Below are positions 1 through 6,003 of a DNA stretch of 12,800 nt, piece after piece. The notes under the pieces are model-generated. The model searched no databases. It worked only from the letters and a program-made list of their open reading frames with translations, and was not told the origin of the DNA. The position numbers and the translations under genes are program-made. The stretch lies in assembly GCA_020860985.1 (NCBI GenBank), contig JAJBTG010000013.1, positions 1 through 12,800 of the forward strand, in the 5' to 3' direction. How positions within the stretch are numbered: the first letter of the stretch is position 1; each line of letters opens with the position of its first letter. The DNA comes from Oscillospiraceae bacterium (lineage in GTDB: Bacteria > Bacillota > Clostridia > UBA1381).

Positions 1-1161
1 AGCGAAGATGAGCTGCTCGATACGGCTTACGCGTTGGAGGCGAAAAGCGAACACCCTCCTGCAAAGGCAATACTCTCAACGGCGCTCGAAAAAGGTCTTA
101 CCGCCGGCGAGGTTTCGGACTTCCGCGCGCTTGCCGGCAACGGACTTTCCGCTGTCAAGAACGGAGAAACGCTTGTAGGCGGCAGCATGAAATTCATCTC
201 CGAAAAGGTTAGCGTGCCGCCGGAAATGAGGGAAAAAGCGGAGGAGCTTGCGGAAAACGGAAAACCTCCCCTGCTCTTTGCAAAAGGAAACGCCTTGATG
301 GGCATTATCGCCGTTGCGGACACAATCAAAGAGGACAGTCCGCGCGCCGTGCGTGAATTACGGGATATGGGAATACGCTCTGTAATGCTCACCGGCGATA
401 ACGAAAGAACCGCGCGCGCCATCGGCTCTCAGGCGGGAGTGGATAAGGTCATCGCGGGAGTGCTGCCGGACGGCAAGGAGGCTGTCATACGCGAGCTTAA
501 AAAGTACGGAAAGGTCGCTATGGTCGGCGACGGCATAAACGATGCTCCCGCTCTTACCCGCGCGGACGTTGGTATAGCGATAGGCGCCGGAGCGGACGTT
601 GCGATAGACGCGGCGGACGTGGTTCTGATGAAAAGCAGACTTTCGGACGTCAGCGCGGCAATTCGGCTCAGCCGCGCAACGCTTAGGAACATTCATCAAA
701 ATTTGTTCTGGGCGTTCTTCTATAACTGCATAGGTATTCCGCTTGCCGCCGGCGTGTTTATTCCGCTGTTTGGCTGGAAACTCAATCCGATGTTCGGCGC
801 GGCGGCTATGAGCCTTTCCTCATTCTGCGTTGTTTCAAACGCACTGCGGCTGAACCTGTTTAAGATTAAGGACGCAAAGCGCGATAAGCATATAAAGAAC
901 GAGGTTACTCTGCCGAATCTCAACGAGAAAGAAAGCGCGAATACGTCCGCCGACTTGGAGGTCGTTATCGAGGGAATGATGTGCGGTCACTGCGAAAACG
1001 CGGTTAAAAAAGCTCTCGAATCACTCCCCGAAGTGAGCAGCGTACAGGCAAACCACGAAAAAGGCATAGCTGCCGTTTCGCTGATTAGCGATGTAAGCGA
1101 CGGCAAAATAAAAAAAGCTGTTAAAAACGCCGGATATAAGGTCATATCTATTCGGCGGTAA
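1..1161 (+). CDS. copA: Copper-translocating P1B-type ATPase, 3' part (5' end outside window)
   Basis: ATP-driven export of Cu(I) across the cytoplasmic membrane. The reading frame is open from base 1, so the gene starts upstream; the TTG at 34 is not a start. Visible in order: the CPx-ATPase nucleotide-domain motif as SEHPPAKAI (usually SEHPLAKAI), the AGNGL glycine motif, the hinge TGDN, and GDGINDAPAL near bases 526-555. Two final transmembrane helices follow, with the Cu(I)-site signatures FYN (helix 7) and MSLSS (helix 8). A short linker leads to a C-terminal heavy-metal-associated domain with the metal motif GMMCGHC (bases 973-993). The phosphorylation site DKTGT and the CPC helix must lie upstream. 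HMA domains are more often N-terminal in CopA; the N-terminus is not visible, so this could be an additional copy. Identity as a Cu(I) ATPase is secure; a silver co-substrate is possible. Confidence 0.95.
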   Translation, partial: SEDELLDTAYALEAKSEHPPAKAILSTALEKGLTAGEVSDFRALAGNGLSAVKNGETLVGGSMKFISEKVSVPPEMREKAEELAENGKPPLLFAKGNALMGIIAVADTIKEDSPRAVRELRDMGIRSVMLTGDNERTARAIGSQAGVDKVIAGVLPDGKEAVIRELKKYGKVAMVGDGINDAPALTRADVGIAIGAGADVAIDAADVVLMKSRLSDVSAAIRLSRATLRNIHQNLFWAFFYNCIGIPLAAGVFIPLFGWKLNPMFGAAAMSLSSFCVVSNALRLNLFKIKDAKRDKHIKNEVTLPNLNEKESANTSADLEVVIEGMMCGHCENAVKKALESLPEVSSVQANHEKGIAAVSLISDVSDGKIKKAVKNAGYKVISIRR

Positions 1162-1220
1162 ATCAGAAAATCAAACGAATATACAAATAAAATCTGACAA
1201 TCATTAGGTATTTACATTAT

Positions 1221-1246
1221 GGGGCGGACCGCGAGGGGTCCGCCTC
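1221..1246. terminator. Hairpin between convergent copA and EamA genes
   Basis: GGCGGACC (1223-1230) pairs perfectly with GGTCCGCC (1237-1244) around a 6-base loop, extendable by a G-U and a G-C pair. It sits 60 bases after the copA stop and 10 bases beyond the stop of the convergent transporter gene. There is no clear U-tract on either strand, so it is a weaker intrinsic terminator than others here, but position and stability suggest a shared bidirectional terminator. Confidence 0.5.
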
Positions 1247-1256
1247 ATTAGGTTAA

Positions 1257-2105
1257 TTATACGACCGCAACCATAATTCCCGCGATTATCACCGCCGCAC
1301 AAAGTATGCGGTAGAGCGTGTGCTTCTCCTTAAACACAAGCCTGCCGCCGATAATGGTAATCAAAACGGAGCATTGCTTAATGAGCGTCATTGCGATAAC
1401 CGTGCTGTCCTCCAGGCTGCAAGCTATGAACAACGCCTTGTCGCCTATCACAAACAAAACACTCAAAATTAAAATCCAATAATTTGTTTTCAATGTCTTA
1501 AAATTAATCTTCGTCCGCGTTACAAGCATATATCCGAAATACAGAACCAACAAAAAGAACATATACCAAAATTGCAGCTGTCCGCTTTCCATATGCTGCA
1601 TCAATATTTTATCGAGAAGCTCTGAAATCGTGTTCATCAAACAGGACACAAGCACCAAAATTATATACAATGCCTTTGTTTTTTCACTGCTTCCCTCCTT
1701 TTTCAAATTTACCAGCATAAGTCCGACAAGAACCAGCGCCATGCCGATAAGCTTAACTCCGGTTACGGTTTCATGCAGAACCGCCATTCCCAAAACGGAC
1801 GCAAAAATAACGCGCGACATATCCATAATTCCGAAAAATCCTATCGGCAGCTTGCTTATCGCTTTAAAGCTGCACATCCACGCTATAAAAATTATCACGG
1901 ATTTAATCATTATATAGCCGATATAGTGCATATCCATCGACAGCGCGCCCTTTGCCTCGGGCGTTACAAACAAAAAGCTTAAAAGCGTATAAAAGAACAG
2001 AACCTCCATAGCGGTGTTTTTTTCCATCGCCTTTTTCTTTATAACATCGCGCACACCCTTTAATATTCCGTAAACCGATACAAGCGCAATCCACACAAAA
2101 ACCAT
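1257..2105 (-). CDS. EamA/DMT-superfamily transporter
   Basis: A very hydrophobic protein of about 282 residues with the spacing of about ten membrane helices and an internal two-fold repeat, as in the EamA (DMT) family of small-metabolite exporters and importers. The first half ends with the family-type pattern of a short Glu-containing loop (LHETVTGVKLIG) before a hydrophobic helix; the second half ends with the matching pattern (FKEKHTLYRILCAA) before the last helix. Substrate cannot be read from sequence. The ATG at 2105 abuts AAAGGG (2106-2111) with no spacer, while the in-frame GTG at 2096 (codon 4) has a 9-base spacer from the same Shine-Dalgarno, so translation may really begin there (279 residues). 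It is expressed from its own promoter just downstream of the terminator of the neighbouring secreted-protein gene and converges on copA. Confidence 0.9.
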   Translation of the reverse strand: MVFVWIALVSVYGILKGVRDVIKKKAMEKNTAMEVLFFYTLLSFLFVTPEAKGALSMDMHYIGYIMIKSVIIFIAWMCSFKAISKLPIGFFGIMDMSRVIFASVLGMAVLHETVTGVKLIGMALVLVGLMLVNLKKEGSSEKTKALYIILVLVSCLMNTISELLDKILMQHMESGQLQFWYMFFLLVLYFGYMLVTRTKINFKTLKTNYWILILSVLFVIGDKALFIACSLEDSTVIAMTLIKQCSVLITIIGGRLVFKEKHTLYRILCAAVIIAGIMVAVV

Positions 2106-2141
2106 CCCTTTCGCAAATAATATTCAAATGTTCCGTTCTGC

Positions 2142-2170
2142 ATTTTACACCCATATCAAAAAAAAGTCAA
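2142..2170 (-). promoter_or_regulatory. Sigma-70/SigA promoter for the EamA gene, overlapping a terminator
   Basis: On the minus strand TTGACT (2170-2165) is followed, after exactly 17 bases, by TAAAAT (2147-2142): one mismatch to consensus in each hexamer. Start of transcription is expected near 2135, giving a leader of about 30 bases. The -35 box is part of the 3' arm of the terminator of the upstream secreted-protein gene, and the U-tract forms the first part of the spacer. Confidence 0.6.
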
Positions 2171-2193
2171 GACAGGCGAACCTGTCTTGACTT
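2158..2193 (-). terminator. Rho-independent terminator of the secreted SLH-like protein gene
   Basis: A perfect 13-bp stem (2164-2176 with 2181-2193) closed by a UUCG tetraloop on the minus-strand transcript, followed by a run of eight T bases (2165-2158, the first two being paired). It lies about 48 bases after the stop codon at 2241. A much weaker 5-bp hairpin (2199-2203 with 2212-2216) sits between them. Confidence 0.93.
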
Positions 2194-2240
2194 AGACCGT
2201 CGGCGAATATTCCGACAGCCGTATTATTTTTTATTGATTT

Positions 2241-3665
2241 TTACAGCAATGCTTCTATTTTCAAAATATCCCTGATTGCATCCTCTTCGGTATACTCATC
2301 CTCGGAATTGAAGTCCTCGCCGCCGTTTGTCATAATATCGTATTTCTGTAGAGCAAGAATACTGCTTCTTACCTCTGATGTAACATCGTCAATATCGTCA
2401 TATCCTTCCGCGGTGCCGCTCTTTGACGAGCCTAACTCCTTATTGCAAACCGAAGCAAGTATAACAGCCGCTTCTTCTCTTGTAATCTTTTCCGTTGTTC
2501 TGCTTGCCAGCTCCTCGCCTACATATCCCATTTTAGCGAGAGCGCTTGCCTTAAGAGCGTTCGGCGTACTCTTCTCATTGTTTTTCTTCTTTGCTGCGGT
2601 CGGATTTGCCGTAACCACAACCTTTGCCTGAACAAGCTTAGCCGCTTCGCTTAACGCTGAGGAATCATCCGAGCTTGACGAGCTTGAAGCCTCCGCCTTT
2701 ATGGTATCCGATATTCTTTCATTATAGAGCAGCATATTATAAATCAAGCCGCACAAATCGCCGTTTGTAATTGCATCGCTCAAATCCGACGAATTCAATT
2801 TTGAGATTGTAAAATCAACGAATTTTACGTCCTTGATAAATTCGTCCGAAGCCTTATAAACTCTTTCCATATAATCGAGCTTCGGGTCATATGTAATCAT
2901 AACGCTGTCGCCGGCTTTAACGTCCTTAATCGGTGCGCCGTAGAGATATTCCTCAACACTGCCGTCGCTTACCGTTATCGATACTTTCTTGTCTTTATTT
3001 ATACTTTTTTCAACAATACTCTTTAATGTTCCCGTAACGGATTTTGTCTGTGTTTCCTCCGAATATGAGGTTCCGCTGTTCGGAGATGCAGTCGGCTGTG
3101 CCGATGCCTCGGGCGAAGGCTCCGCGGACGGGCTTACCGAAGGCTGCGCGGACGGATCCGTTCCGGGCATTCCCTCGGGCATTGCCGACGCTCCCGGCAT
3201 TGCCGATGCCTCGGGCATAGGCGATGCTGTAGCCGTATCATTATATTCGTCGCTTATAACTGTTTGCTTTTTCATACTTTCAAAAGGTTTTTCCGAAGCA
3301 GAAGCTGTCTGCTCGGGCACGCCCGTAGTAATCGGGGCACCGGTTGTAATCGGAGCGCCTGTTGACATAATTTTATTTGTCGATTCATCCTCGTCCTCAT
3401 CGGTTGAATTTATGTAAGCATCCTCGTCAAGGATTATCTCCGCTTCCGAATCCGATGCTGTTTCTGCTTTTGCATCCGCCGTATCCATTTCGATTTCGGT
3501 ATTCGCACCTACAACCGCTTCGGTCTTAACATTTGTCTTTACCTCTGTTTTTACGTCTGTCTTAACTGCCGACTCCGTACTTGTATTTCCGTCCGCCATA
3601 ACTGCCGGAGCAGCGATTGAACAAAGCATCGCCGTAACAAGCATCAAAATTGTAACCTTTCTCAT
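2241..3665 (-). CDS. Secreted low-complexity protein with degenerate SLH-like C-terminus
   Basis: A 474-residue exported protein. Residues 1-24 are a Sec signal peptide (MRK, hydrophobic core, likely cleavage after AVMA). Residues 34-49 hold four tandem VKT[D/E/N] units, 60-95 are strongly acidic, 100-115 contain three ITTG[A/V]P-type units, and 140-198 form a Pro/Ala/Ser/Met linker (AMPGAS, PSAQPS units) typical of extended cell-wall spacers. Residues 209-270 resemble a small beta-barrel (TGTLKSIV, VKAGDSVMITYD). From about 280 to 474 three degenerate SLH-like repeats can be suggested: NGDLCGLIYNMLL, then ITREEAAVILASV (391-406), then YDDIDDVTSEV to ILALQKYDIMTNG (422-448). The best match is the ITREEAA plus 'DIDDV...ALQKYDIMT' pair. 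SLH domains bind pyruvylated cell-wall polymers; here binding residues look eroded. An AAGGAGGAG ribosome site (3675-3683) precedes the ATG by 9 bases and abuts the stop of the radical SAM gene upstream, so the two are probably co-transcribed and translationally coupled. Function otherwise unknown. Confidence 0.85.
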   Translation of the reverse strand: MRKVTILMLVTAMLCSIAAPAVMADGNTSTESAVKTDVKTEVKTNVKTEAVVGANTEIEMDTADAKAETASDSEAEIILDEDAYINSTDEDEDESTNKIMSTGAPITTGAPITTGVPEQTASASEKPFESMKKQTVISDEYNDTATASPMPEASAMPGASAMPEGMPGTDPSAQPSVSPSAEPSPEASAQPTASPNSGTSYSEETQTKSVTGTLKSIVEKSINKDKKVSITVSDGSVEEYLYGAPIKDVKAGDSVMITYDPKLDYMERVYKASDEFIKDVKFVDFTISKLNSSDLSDAITNGDLCGLIYNMLLYNERISDTIKAEASSSSSSDDSSALSEAAKLVQAKVVVTANPTAAKKKNNEKSTPNALKASALAKMGYVGEELASRTTEKITREEAAVILASVCNKELGSSKSGTAEGYDDIDDVTSEVRSSILALQKYDIMTNGGEDFNSEDEYTEEDAIRDILKIEALL

Positions 3666-3683
3666 CTGAAAAAACTCCTCCTT

Positions 3684-4283
3684 TTACTCAAACGGGCGTA
3701 TCCTGTAATCGACGCCCAAATTTCTGCATATTTCTCCGCATTGCGCTTCCTCCTCCGCCGTAAGCGTGGTTGAAACGGTTGTCAGCACAACTTTTTTCAC
3801 ATAGTTCTTAACATTCTTTGCGAAATTCAGCATGGCATCAAACGACTCTTTTCCGAATTTATTCCTCGTAAGCTCCAAATATCTGTCGGGATTCGGAGTG
3901 TTAAGGCTTATTGAAACGGTATCTATAAGTCCCTCAAACATCGGGGCAGTGTCCTTTCGGTAAATTAAATCCGATAAACCGTTTGTGTTTATTCTTATCG
4001 GAATATCATAGGTTTTCTTGATAAATTCCGCAACCTTCAATAAATCCTCAAGCCGTTCCGTAGGCTCGCCGAAGCCGCAGAACACAACCTCGTCATATTT
4101 GCTCATATCAAATTTTGAAAATTCGTTTATAACCTCTTCGACAGTCGGCTCCCGTTCAAGCCAAAGACTGCCCGAATTATTCATCTCATCCTTCGTCTGC
4201 CTTAAGCAAAACTCGCAGGCACACGGACATTTATTCGTCATATTAACATAAAGTCCGTTATGCACCTCATAAAGAATTACCAT
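3684..4283 (-). CDS. Small radical SAM protein, TatD-associated type
   Basis: A 199-residue radical S-adenosylmethionine protein. The 4Fe-4S cluster motif CX3CX2C is Cys19, Cys23 and Cys26, with an additional Cys21 inside it (CPCACEFC). The SAM-binding GGE-type motif is GFGEP at 70-74, and a strand motif RINTNG lies at 97-102. There is no room for a C-terminal auxiliary cluster domain; the protein is barely longer than the core partial barrel. The length and the N-terminal pattern fit the family often described as 'radical SAM, TatD family-associated', usually encoded beside or fused to a TatD-type DNase/hydrolase. No TatD gene is present in the window; the neighbour is instead the secreted SLH-like gene 17 bases downstream. 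The reaction of this family is not established to my knowledge. The start is supported by a GGGAG ribosome site about 8 bases before the ATG. Confidence 0.88.
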   Translation of the reverse strand: MVILYEVHNGLYVNMTNKCPCACEFCLRQTKDEMNNSGSLWLEREPTVEEVINEFSKFDMSKYDEVVFCGFGEPTERLEDLLKVAEFIKKTYDIPIRINTNGLSDLIYRKDTAPMFEGLIDTVSISLNTPNPDRYLELTRNKFGKESFDAMLNFAKNVKNYVKKVVLTTVSTTLTAEEEAQCGEICRNLGVDYRIRPFE

Positions 4284-4346
4284 TTCCGATTCTCCCTAAT
4301 CCTATGCGCGGACGATAATTTCTATTTTACCCTTTATGCACGTACT

Positions 4347-4400
4347 ATTATACACCCTATTTGTTACATTTCTTTGGCATATATGTGAATTTTATGTGAA
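4347..4400 (-). promoter_or_regulatory. Promoter region of the radical SAM / SLH-like operon
   Basis: On the minus strand a perfect TATAAT (4352-4347) lies about 63 bases upstream of the radical SAM start codon. The -35 position 17 bases away (4375-4370, AAAGAA) is poor. Just upstream is a perfect direct repeat TTCACAT (4400-4394 and 4389-4383) with an 11-base period, i.e. one helical turn, centred near -51 relative to the expected start. A weak -35 plus such a repeat suggests activator dependence, but this is inference. Confidence 0.45.
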
Positions 4401-4402
4401 CT

Positions 4403-4933
4403 TTAGCAAAAATTTTCCTTGTACGAATCAATGCAGGCTCTTATAACAGCCTTTGCCTCCTCGGGTCCGAGCACCTCGTTTACAACGGTTTCCTTTCCCT
4501 CAAGAGATTTGTATACTCTAAAAAAGTGAGAAATCTCATCAAATGTGTGTCCTGGGAGCTGCGCTATATCGGTATAGTCCGTATAAGCGGGATCGTTTAC
4601 CGGGATAGCGATAATCTTTTCGTCAACCTGGTCATCGTCAATCATCTTCATAACTCCTATCGGATAGCACTCGACAAGCGTCATCGACACTATCGATTCC
4701 TGGCAAAGCACCAAAACATCGAGCGGGTCGTTATCCGCCGCATAGGTGCGGGGAATAAATCCGTAATTCGCGGGATAATGCGTTGATGTGTACAGAACCC
4801 TGTCAAGACGCAGCAATCCCGTTTCCTTGTCCATTTCATATTTATTTTTAACGCCCTTTGGTATCTCGATAACAGCCATAAATCTGTCGGGCGAAATGCG
4901 CTTGGGACTTATATCATGCCATATATTCGACAT
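4403..4933 (-). CDS. ppa: Inorganic pyrophosphatase, family I
   Basis: Cytoplasmic Mg2+-dependent hydrolysis of pyrophosphate to two phosphates, pulling biosynthetic reactions forward. At 176 residues it has normal length for a bacterial family I (soluble, hexameric-type) enzyme. Diagnostic residues are visible: EIPKG...KYE at 23-33, the substrate-site YGFIPRT at 57-63, the metal-binding signature DNDPLD at 67-72, and the DDDQVDEKIIA segment at 99-109 supplying further acidic and lysine ligands. CCTCCT (4941-4946) gives an AGGAGG ribosome site 7 bases before the ATG. It has its own promoter upstream. No hairpin terminator is seen after its stop, so some transcripts may run into the radical SAM operon 119 bases downstream. 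Family II (DHH) pyrophosphatases are common in Firmicutes; this is clearly the other family. Confidence 0.96.
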   Translation of the reverse strand: MSNIWHDISPKRISPDRFMAVIEIPKGVKNKYEMDKETGLLRLDRVLYTSTHYPANYGFIPRTYAADNDPLDVLVLCQESIVSMTLVECYPIGVMKMIDDDQVDEKIIAIPVNDPAYTDYTDIAQLPGHTFDEISHFFRVYKSLEGKETVVNEVLGPEEAKAVIRACIDSYKENFC

Positions 4934-4965
4934 TCTTCCGCCTCCTAAAAATTCAAGTTGCGATT

Positions 4966-4994
4966 AGTATATCACATCTACCCTAAAATTACAA
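4966..4994 (-). promoter_or_regulatory. Extended -10 promoter of ppa
   Basis: On the minus strand TTGTAA (4994-4989), a 17-base spacer, then TATACT (4971-4966), with a TGA immediately before the -10 (TGn extended -10). It lies 33 bases upstream of the ppa ATG, in the 72-base gap after the araC-type gene, and argues that ppa is transcribed independently of that regulator. Confidence 0.7.
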
Positions 4995-5005
4995 TAGTTT
5001 AATTC

Positions 5006-5812
5006 CTATAAGCTCAAAAATTCCTTTGGGGAAACTCCCGTGAAACGCTTAAACGTTTTATAGAATGTGGAATAATCGTTAAACCCGCAGGCGGTATACA
5101 AATCCTTAACCAATTTGTACTTCGGCAGAAGCTGCTTTGCCATAGCTATGCGGCGGGTATTTACAAATTCCTTAATCGTAAGTCCCGTTTCCTCCTTGAA
5201 CATATGACACATATAATATTTGTTCATATAAAACCGTTTCGCAAGGTCGTCAAGCGATATTCCGTTTACGAAATTCCTGTTTATATAATCCTTGATTTTC
5301 GCGACGCTCTTATTGTCGCCCTCCTCGTTAATCGATTCCCTTTGCAGTATCGCATTTACCTTAGTCATAAATTGCATTATATATGTACGCACCATGAATT
5401 GACTTTCGGGAAGCTCGTTTTCCATATAATAATATATGTTTTTATAAAATTCTTCAAGTCCGTATTCCGCCGACAGCCATGCCGGAATACGATTATTCTC
5501 CCCCGGTCCGAAGCAATCCGTAAAGCTTAAAAGGTCATAGGGCAGCTTTTCAATCCATTTTCTGTTCACCTGTATAAAATGTCTTTCATACGGCTCGTCC
5601 GTATTGAACGACACCGTGTGCAGCTCTCCCGGACGCGTAATAAAAATATCGCCCCTGTTTGCCTTGTATGTGGAATTTTCCACAATATACGTCGCGTCAC
5701 CGCTTAAAAACAGTAAGTATTCGTAATAGCTGTGCGAATGGGTCGCGAGTCTGGGCGGCTTTACAGCCGCATAGCTGTACATATAATCCTCGCATCTGAA
5801 TGATATTCCCAC
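5006..5812 (-). CDS. AraC-family transcriptional regulator with cupin-like sensor domain
   Basis: A 268-residue regulator. The N-terminal half (about 15-100) is an AraC-type cupin fold: THSHSYYEYLLFLSG supplies His25, His27 and Glu31 in cupin motif 1, and NRGDIFITRPGELHTV with His65 is motif 2; this domain normally binds a sugar or other small effector. The C-terminal 100 residues are two helix-turn-helix units: ISLDDLAKRFYMNKYYMCHMFKEETG, then KLVKDLYTACGFNDYSTFYKTFKRFTGVSPKEF, the second carrying the family signature. The start is a GTG at 5812, fixed by GAGGAGGG 8 bases upstream; the first ATG is codon 11 and would cut into the domain. It is divergent from the giant GH2 gene, with both promoters in between, so it most likely controls that gene and perhaps itself. 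No other candidate target is as close. No terminator hairpin is seen after its stop. Confidence 0.95.
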   Translation of the reverse strand: MGISFRCEDYMYSYAAVKPPRLATHSHSYYEYLLFLSGDATYIVENSTYKANRGDIFITRPGELHTVSFNTDEPYERHFIQVNRKWIEKLPYDLLSFTDCFGPGENNRIPAWLSAEYGLEEFYKNIYYYMENELPESQFMVRTYIMQFMTKVNAILQRESINEEGDNKSVAKIKDYINRNFVNGISLDDLAKRFYMNKYYMCHMFKEETGLTIKEFVNTRRIAMAKQLLPKYKLVKDLYTACGFNDYSTFYKTFKRFTGVSPKEFLSL

Positions 5813-5820
5813 CTAAATAG

Positions 5821-5828
5821 CCCTCCTC
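5821..5828 (-). promoter_or_regulatory. Ribosome binding site deciding the GTG start of the AraC-type gene
   Basis: GAGGAGGG on the minus strand, with an 8-base spacer to the GTG start at 5812. No ATG start is available at a comparable distance. Confidence 0.8.
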
Positions 5829-5845
5829 ACCGTGCTTTTAAAAAT

Positions 5846-5874
5846 ATCTTATCACAAAACCGCAATTTTTGCAA
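5846..5874 (-). promoter_or_regulatory. Promoter of the AraC-type gene
   Basis: On the minus strand TTGCAA (5874-5869), 17-base spacer, TAAGAT (5851-5846), with TGA just before the -10 box (extended -10). The -35 box forms one arm of the inverted repeat GCAA-TTT-TTGC (5862-5872), a possible autoregulatory site. The -10 box ends 34 bases before the GTG start. Confidence 0.65.
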
Positions 5875-5897
5875 TACTAATAACAATTTCAGCAATT
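5862..5897. promoter_or_regulatory. Cluster of GCAAT repeats, candidate AraC-type operator
   Basis: Within 36 bases there are three GCAAT direct copies (5862, 5871, 5892) and a related ACAATTT at 5883. The copies at 5871 and 5892 are 21 bases apart, two helical turns, the usual phasing for tandem half-sites bound by AraC-family proteins. The last copy ends 5 bases before the putative -35 of the GH2 promoter, the place where class II activators bind. Flanking bases of the copies agree only weakly, so binding is inference. Confidence 0.35.
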
Positions 5898-5902
5898 GGA
5901 TA

Positions 5903-5932
5903 TTTACAAATAATATGGTAAAATTGTATATA
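5903..5932 (+). promoter_or_regulatory. Putative promoter of the GH2 gene
   Basis: TTTACA (5903-5908), 18-base spacer, TATATA (5927-5932), giving a leader of about 65 bases before the ATG at 6004. The -10 lies in an AT run so its exact register is uncertain. The leader carries GTTTTC (5941-5946) and GAAAAC (5962-5967) as a possible weak stem. GAAAGGG at 5987-5993 is the ribosome site. Confidence 0.5.
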
Positions 5933-6003
5933 TATGATTGGTTTTCCGAAACGGCATATGTGAAAACTAAAAAAATATTTTTAAAAGAAAGGGTTGATTA
6001 ACT

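Noticed and set aside
34..36. TTG as start codon of the copA-like gene
   Set aside because: The same frame is open and coding back to base 1, and conserved CopA domains that must precede this point are missing, so the gene simply runs off the left edge.
3090..3240. Short-period repeats that could suggest a CRISPR or minisatellite
   Set aside because: The repeats are imperfect, in codon register and encode the Ala/Pro/Met linker; there is no repeat-spacer structure.
2989..3417. Plus-strand open frame opposite the secreted protein gene
   Set aside because: It is a mirror of the low-complexity Pro/Ala/Ser linker; its Gly/Ala/Asp repeats are explained by the opposite strand.
5941..5967. GTTTTC/GAAAAC inverted repeat in the GH2 leader as a riboswitch or catabolite-repression site
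   Set aside because: Only a 6-bp AT-rich stem with a 15-base loop and no match to the cre consensus; too weak to call.
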